Below the pieces are notes generated by a model. That model ran no database searches and had not been told where the DNA came from. It saw nothing but the letters and a program-made list of their open reading frames with translations. A DNA stretch of 64,000 nucleotides. Source: Sva-07 sp963774765. GTDB taxonomy: Bacteria; Actinomycetota; Acidimicrobiia; Acidimicrobiales; Ilumatobacteraceae. Below, one piece after another: positions 60,537-64,000 of this stretch (position 1 is the stretch's first letter; each line of letters opens with the position of its first letter). Where the stretch lies: assembly GCA_963774765.1 (NCBI GenBank), contig CAVZGP010000009.1, positions 124,001 through 188,000 on the forward strand, given 5' to 3'. Position numbers and translations under genes: made by a program.

Positions 60537-61661
60537 GTGACGACGAGTGCTGCCGCGGACGGCCCGATCATTCCGGACTATGGCGGGGCGAATGTACGAG
60601 GGATCATCCCGTCATTGCTCGGTCCGGTGTCGTGGTCCACCGGGCAGCCAGCGTGGATGCCCGAGCCGGTGGCGTCCGCGGACGCGGTGGTCGTGCTGGT
60701 GCTCGACGGGCTCGGTTGGGACCAGCTGCAGGACCATCGGGCGCTGATGCCAACGGTGGCGGCGATGGTGGGTGGCCCGATCCACACGGTCGCTCCGACG
60801 ACGACGGCGACGGCGTTGACGTCGATCACGACAGGGTTGACGCCCGCCGAGCACGGCTTGGTTGGATACCGGATCGTGGTGGGCGGCGAGATCATGAACG
60901 TGTTGCGCTGGTGCGTGGGCGATCAAGCGGTCCGTCGTTCGCATCCGCCACGGCAGGTGCAACCGTTCGAGCCGTTCCTCGGCCAGACGGTGCCGGTGGT
61001 GAGCGTGGCCGAGTTGCAGTCGTCGGCGTTCTCCGAAGCACACCTCCGGGGATCTGATCCGGTTGGCTGGCGTGCTGCGTCGTCGATCGCCGTCCAGGCG
61101 AACGCCGAGGTCGAAGCAGGCGAGCGGTTCGTCTACTGCTATTACGGCGGCATCGACAAGATCGCTCACGAACGCGGTTTCGGCCCGTACTACGACGCGG
61201 AGCTTCGAGCCGCGGACCGTCTCGTCGGCGACATGTTGGAGTCGCTCCCGGCGCGTACTGCGTTGCTGGTCACGGCAGATCACGGGCAGGTGCACGTGGG
61301 TGACCGATTGGTGACGCCGTCGACGGAGCTGTTGGCGACGGTCACGATGCAATCGGGGGAGGGGCGGTTCCGTTGGTTCCACGCGGCCAGAGGCACCATC
61401 GACGAGCTTGCCGCCGCCGCACGCGACGAGGTCGGCCACCTCGCCTGGGTGGTCACGAAGGAACAGATGCTCGACGAGCAGTGGTTCGGTTCGGCGATGG
61501 CGCCGGAGGTCCGGGCACGCCTCGGCGACGTGGCGCTGGTGGCGCGCGAGCCGGTGAGCTTCCACGATCCCGCCGATTCCGGGCCGTTCGAGCTCGTGTG
61601 TCGTCATGGTTCGCTGACATCGGCTGAGGTCAACGTGCCGCTGGTCGGGGCACTCGCCTGA
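60537..61661 (+). CDS. Alkaline-phosphatase-superfamily protein (nucleotide pyrophosphatase/phosphodiesterase type)
   Basis: 374 residues from GTG 60537; TTG 60501, with GGAGG before it, is an alternative. The metal site LVLDGLGWDQL, the nucleophile Thr region APTTTATALTSITTG, the YYGGIDKIAHERG block and TADHGQVHV match the type I phosphodiesterase/nucleotide pyrophosphatase group. No signal peptide is evident, so it may act in the cytoplasm. The substrate is unknown. It is followed 21 bp later by the Bpa gene. Confidence 0.85.
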   Translation: MTTSAAADGPIIPDYGGANVRGIIPSLLGPVSWSTGQPAWMPEPVASADAVVVLVLDGLGWDQLQDHRALMPTVAAMVGGPIHTVAPTTTATALTSITTGLTPAEHGLVGYRIVVGGEIMNVLRWCVGDQAVRRSHPPRQVQPFEPFLGQTVPVVSVAELQSSAFSEAHLRGSDPVGWRAASSIAVQANAEVEAGERFVYCYYGGIDKIAHERGFGPYYDAELRAADRLVGDMLESLPARTALLVTADHGQVHVGDRLVTPSTELLATVTMQSGEGRFRWFHAARGTIDELAAAARDEVGHLAWVVTKEQMLDEQWFGSAMAPEVRARLGDVALVAREPVSFHDPADSGPFELVCRHGSLTSAEVNVPLVGALA

Positions 61662-61682
61662 CCGGTCGGTAGAAAGGGAGCC

Positions 61683-62195
61683 ATGTCCGAGACCCACGAG
61701 TCAGTACAGCCCGACGAGATCACCGACGCGTCGGTGCCTGCGGGAGCGGTGGCCTCCGACGGCCCGCCGACGGCCGAGGAAGAGTCGGTGACGTCGCCGG
61801 CCAAGGTGATGCGGATCGGTTCGATGGTGAAGCAGTTGCTCGAGGAGGTGCGCACGGCACCGTTGGACGAGGCGTCGCGCGAACGTCTGGCCGAGATCTA
61901 CGAACGGTCCGTCGCCGAACTGTCCGAAGCCCTGTCGCCGGATCTGCGCGATGAGTTGGCTTCTCTCGCCCTCCCGTTCGACGACGGCGAGATCCCGAGC
62001 GAGTCCGAGCTGCGCATCGCCAAGGCACAGCTGGTCGGATGGCTCGAAGGTCTGTTCCACGGCATCCAGGCCACCCTGATGGCCCAACAGTTCGCCGCCC
62101 AACGCCAACTCCAAGAGATGCGCCAGCTCCCCGGCGGTCCTCAGATGCCCCAACAACCGCAATCGGGCACCGATCGTCCCGGCACGTACTTGTAA
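61683..62195 (+). CDS. bpa: Bacterial proteasome activator (Bpa/PafE)
   Basis: 170 residues. The core MRIGSMVKQLLEEVRTAPLDE and the helices ELRIAKAQLVGWLEGLFHGI match the Bpa/PafE family of ring-forming, ATP-independent activators of the 20S proteasome. The C-terminal GTYL corresponds to the GQYL tail that opens the proteasome gate. A Pro/Gln-rich linker precedes the tail. The presence of Bpa predicts a 20S proteasome elsewhere in the genome. AGAAAGGGAG lies before ATG 61683. Confidence 0.9.
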   Translation: MSETHESVQPDEITDASVPAGAVASDGPPTAEEESVTSPAKVMRIGSMVKQLLEEVRTAPLDEASRERLAEIYERSVAELSEALSPDLRDELASLALPFDDGEIPSESELRIAKAQLVGWLEGLFHGIQATLMAQQFAAQRQLQEMRQLPGGPQMPQQPQSGTDRPGTYL

Positions 62196-62293
62196 CGCGT
62201 CGCCCAGAACGAGCGGAGGGACCCGTGAGCGGTACCACGGACGCGCGACTATGGTGACCCGAACCACATCCGAGTAATTCGAAACCGAGATCC

Positions 62294-64000
62294 GTGTCCG
62301 ATTCCTTCACCCACCTCCATGTCCACACCGAGTTCTCGATGCTGGACGGGGCGGCGCGGTTGGACGAGATGGTCGCCAAGGCGGTTGCGGATGGGATGCC
62401 GGCGATCGGGATGACCGACCACGGCAACATGTACGGCACGTTGGACTTCTACAAGGAGTGCAACGAGCAGGGAATCAAGCCGATCATCGGCACCGAGGCC
62501 TACATGGCCCACGACCACCGCAGCGAACGGCCGACGCGTCGTGGCCGCGTCGACGACTCGGGCGGCGACACCGAGGGCGGAAAGAAGCTCTATTACCACC
62601 TCACGCTGTTGGCCGAGAACCAGGCGGGCTACCGGAACCTGATCCAGCTGTCGAGTCTTGCGTTCATGGAGGGCTACTACTACAAGCCCCGCATGGACTG
62701 GGAGTTGCTCGAGAAGTACTCCGACGGGCTCATCGCGACCACCGGATGCCTCGGTGGCCACGTGTTGCAGTCGTTGCTGAACGGCGACGAGAAGGGTGCG
62801 GTGGAGAAGGCAGCGCGGCTGCAGGACATCTTCGGACGAGACAACCTTTTCGTCGAACTGCAGGACCATGGCCTGCAGGCGCAGCGCGAGACGAACCCGA
62901 AGCTGATCGAGATCGCCAAGAAGATCGGCGCGCCGCTCTTGGCCACCAATGACAGCCACTACACGCACCAGGAAGACCACGAGGCGCACGACGCGCTGCT
63001 GTGCGTGCAGACCGGTGCGTTGCTCTCCGACGCCAAACGGTTCAAGTTCGAGGGCAGCGAGCACTACCTGAAGACCGCGGCGGAGATGCGATATCTGTTC
63101 CGCGAGGTGCCCTCGGCGTGCGACAACACGTTGTGGATCGCCGAGCGGGCCGACCTCCAGATCGAGTTCGGCAAGCCACTGCTCCCGAGCTTCCCCGTGC
63201 CCGACGGCTTCGACGGGGCGTCGTATCTCGAACACCTCACCTGGGAGGGCGCCAAGAAGCGCTGGGGCGAGCAGATCCCGAACGATGCGGTCGAGCGGCT
63301 CAGCTATGAACTCAAGGTCATCAACGACATGGGGTTCGCGTCGTACTTCTTGATCACGTGGGACCTGATCAAGCACGCCCGCGACGCCAACATCCGGGTC
63401 GGGCCCGGTCGTGGATCGGCCGCCGGGTGTGCGGTGGCCTACTGCTTGTGGATCACCGACCTCGATCCGATCAAGTACGACCTGCTGTTCGAGCGGTTCC
63501 TCAACCCGAGCCGGGTGTCGATGCCAGACATCGACATGGACTTCGACTCGCGTTATCGCGACGAGATGATCCGGTACGCCGCCGAGCGGTATGGACGCGA
63601 TCACGTGGCGCAGATCATCACGTTCGGCACCATCAAGGCGCGCAACGCCGTACGCGACGCGGCGCGGGTGCTCGGGTATCCGTACGGCGTCGGCGACAAG
63701 CTCGCCAAGGCGATGCCGCCGATGGTGATGGGGCGCGACACGCCGCTGAAGTACTGCTTCGAGCAGAGCCCGAAATACGCCGACGGCTACAAGGCAGCGG
63801 CCGACCTGCGGGCGATGTACGACACCGACGCCGATCTCAAGAAGGTGATCGACGTCGCTCGGGGGTTGGAGGGACTGAAGCGTTCGGACGGCATCCACGC
63901 CGCAGCGGTGGTGATCACCAAGGATCCGGTCACCGATTACGTCCCGATCCAGCGCAAGCCCGAGTCGGGCCAGGACCCTGCTGACGCCCCGGTGGTCACT
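62294..64000 (+). CDS. dnaE: DNA polymerase III alpha subunit (partial, C-terminus outside window)
   Basis: The first 569 residues are present from GTG 62294 (VSDSFTHLHVHTEFSMLDGA). The N-terminal PHP domain has LHVHTEFSMLDG and MTDHGNMYG, and the polymerase domain begins with GPGRGSAAGCAVAY and carries PDIDMDFDSRYRDEM, the catalytic Asp pair. The length and HVHTEFS start fit the replicative DnaE1 type rather than DnaE2. The gene runs off the right edge. It lies 98 bp after bpa; that gap shows no clear promoter. Confidence 0.95.
   Translation, partial: MSDSFTHLHVHTEFSMLDGAARLDEMVAKAVADGMPAIGMTDHGNMYGTLDFYKECNEQGIKPIIGTEAYMAHDHRSERPTRRGRVDDSGGDTEGGKKLYYHLTLLAENQAGYRNLIQLSSLAFMEGYYYKPRMDWELLEKYSDGLIATTGCLGGHVLQSLLNGDEKGAVEKAARLQDIFGRDNLFVELQDHGLQAQRETNPKLIEIAKKIGAPLLATNDSHYTHQEDHEAHDALLCVQTGALLSDAKRFKFEGSEHYLKTAAEMRYLFREVPSACDNTLWIAERADLQIEFGKPLLPSFPVPDGFDGASYLEHLTWEGAKKRWGEQIPNDAVERLSYELKVINDMGFASYFLITWDLIKHARDANIRVGPGRGSAAGCAVAYCLWITDLDPIKYDLLFERFLNPSRVSMPDIDMDFDSRYRDEMIRYAAERYGRDHVAQIITFGTIKARNAVRDAARVLGYPYGVGDKLAKAMPPMVMGRDTPLKYCFEQSPKYADGYKAAADLRAMYDTDADLKKVIDVARGLEGLKRSDGIHAAAVVITKDPVTDYVPIQRKPESGQDPADAPVVT

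Noticed and set aside
1..64000. A horizontally acquired island, prophage or toxin-antitoxin system
   Set aside because: Gene content is core metabolism, repair and division throughout; no integrase, transposase, tRNA-linked attachment site or visible composition change was found.

Overview
This 64 kb window is a high-GC, gene-dense piece of an actinobacterial chromosome. The markers are a WhiB regulator, an MtrA/MtrB/GerMN-lipoprotein signalling set, a Bpa-type proteasome activator ending in GTYL, a DUF3040 protein, and a division cluster with SepF and DivIVA but no FtsA. MurE carries the DNPR meso-DAP signature. The combination suggests the Acidimicrobiia (Ilumatobacter-like), but that placement is inference. 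I see no prophage, insertion sequence, CRISPR array, tRNA or rRNA.

Layout. 1-4.1 kb (minus strand): glycerol-3-phosphate block with a glycerol kinase-like FGGY kinase (cut by the window edge), a membrane protein, an alkyl-DHAP synthase-like flavoprotein and GlpD. 4.2-7.1 kb: putative peroxide-stress operon of a Fur/PerR-type regulator, rubrerythrin, a CCG-domain Fe-S protein and a DUF3501 protein. 7.2-9.5 kb: whiB, trpD, thrB. 9.6-12.6 kb: divergent pair of a DEDD exonuclease-GIY-YIG fusion and a NYN-domain protein, with a LexA-type box between them. 12.6-20.5 kb: WS/DGAT acyltransferase, queG, a GT4 glycosyltransferase, a ROK kinase, ppa and an aminotransferase. 20.6-27.7 kb: glpK, the MtrAB-lipoprotein set, an inositol-phosphatase family protein and dinB. 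28-36.2 kb: transglutaminase/DUF58/MoxR triad, a degenerate ROK protein, an acyl-CoA dehydrogenase, an HNH protein and a lipoate-ligase-like protein. 36.4-59.8 kb: the division/cell-wall (dcw) cluster mraZ-rsmH-ftsL-ftsI-murE-mraY-murD-ftsW-murG-murC-murB-ftsQ-ftsZ-pgeF-yggS-sepF-divIVA-ileS-dksA-lspA-rluD, with murF missing from its usual place. 60-64 kb: Rrf2 regulator, alkaline-phosphatase-superfamily protein, Bpa and the start of dnaE.

Genes are tightly packed, with many 4-bp ATGA/GTGA overlaps. Several operon-leading genes have a TANNNT -10 hexamer 6-8 nt upstream of the start codon, which suggests leaderless mRNAs. The most unusual non-coding signal is a family of 38-39 bp palindromic elements (GATGAG...CTCATC), arranged as 2-3 tandem copies with a 61-62 bp period at four gene ends. 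Five conserved genes each carry one apparent +1 frameshift, which looks more like sequence error than biology.
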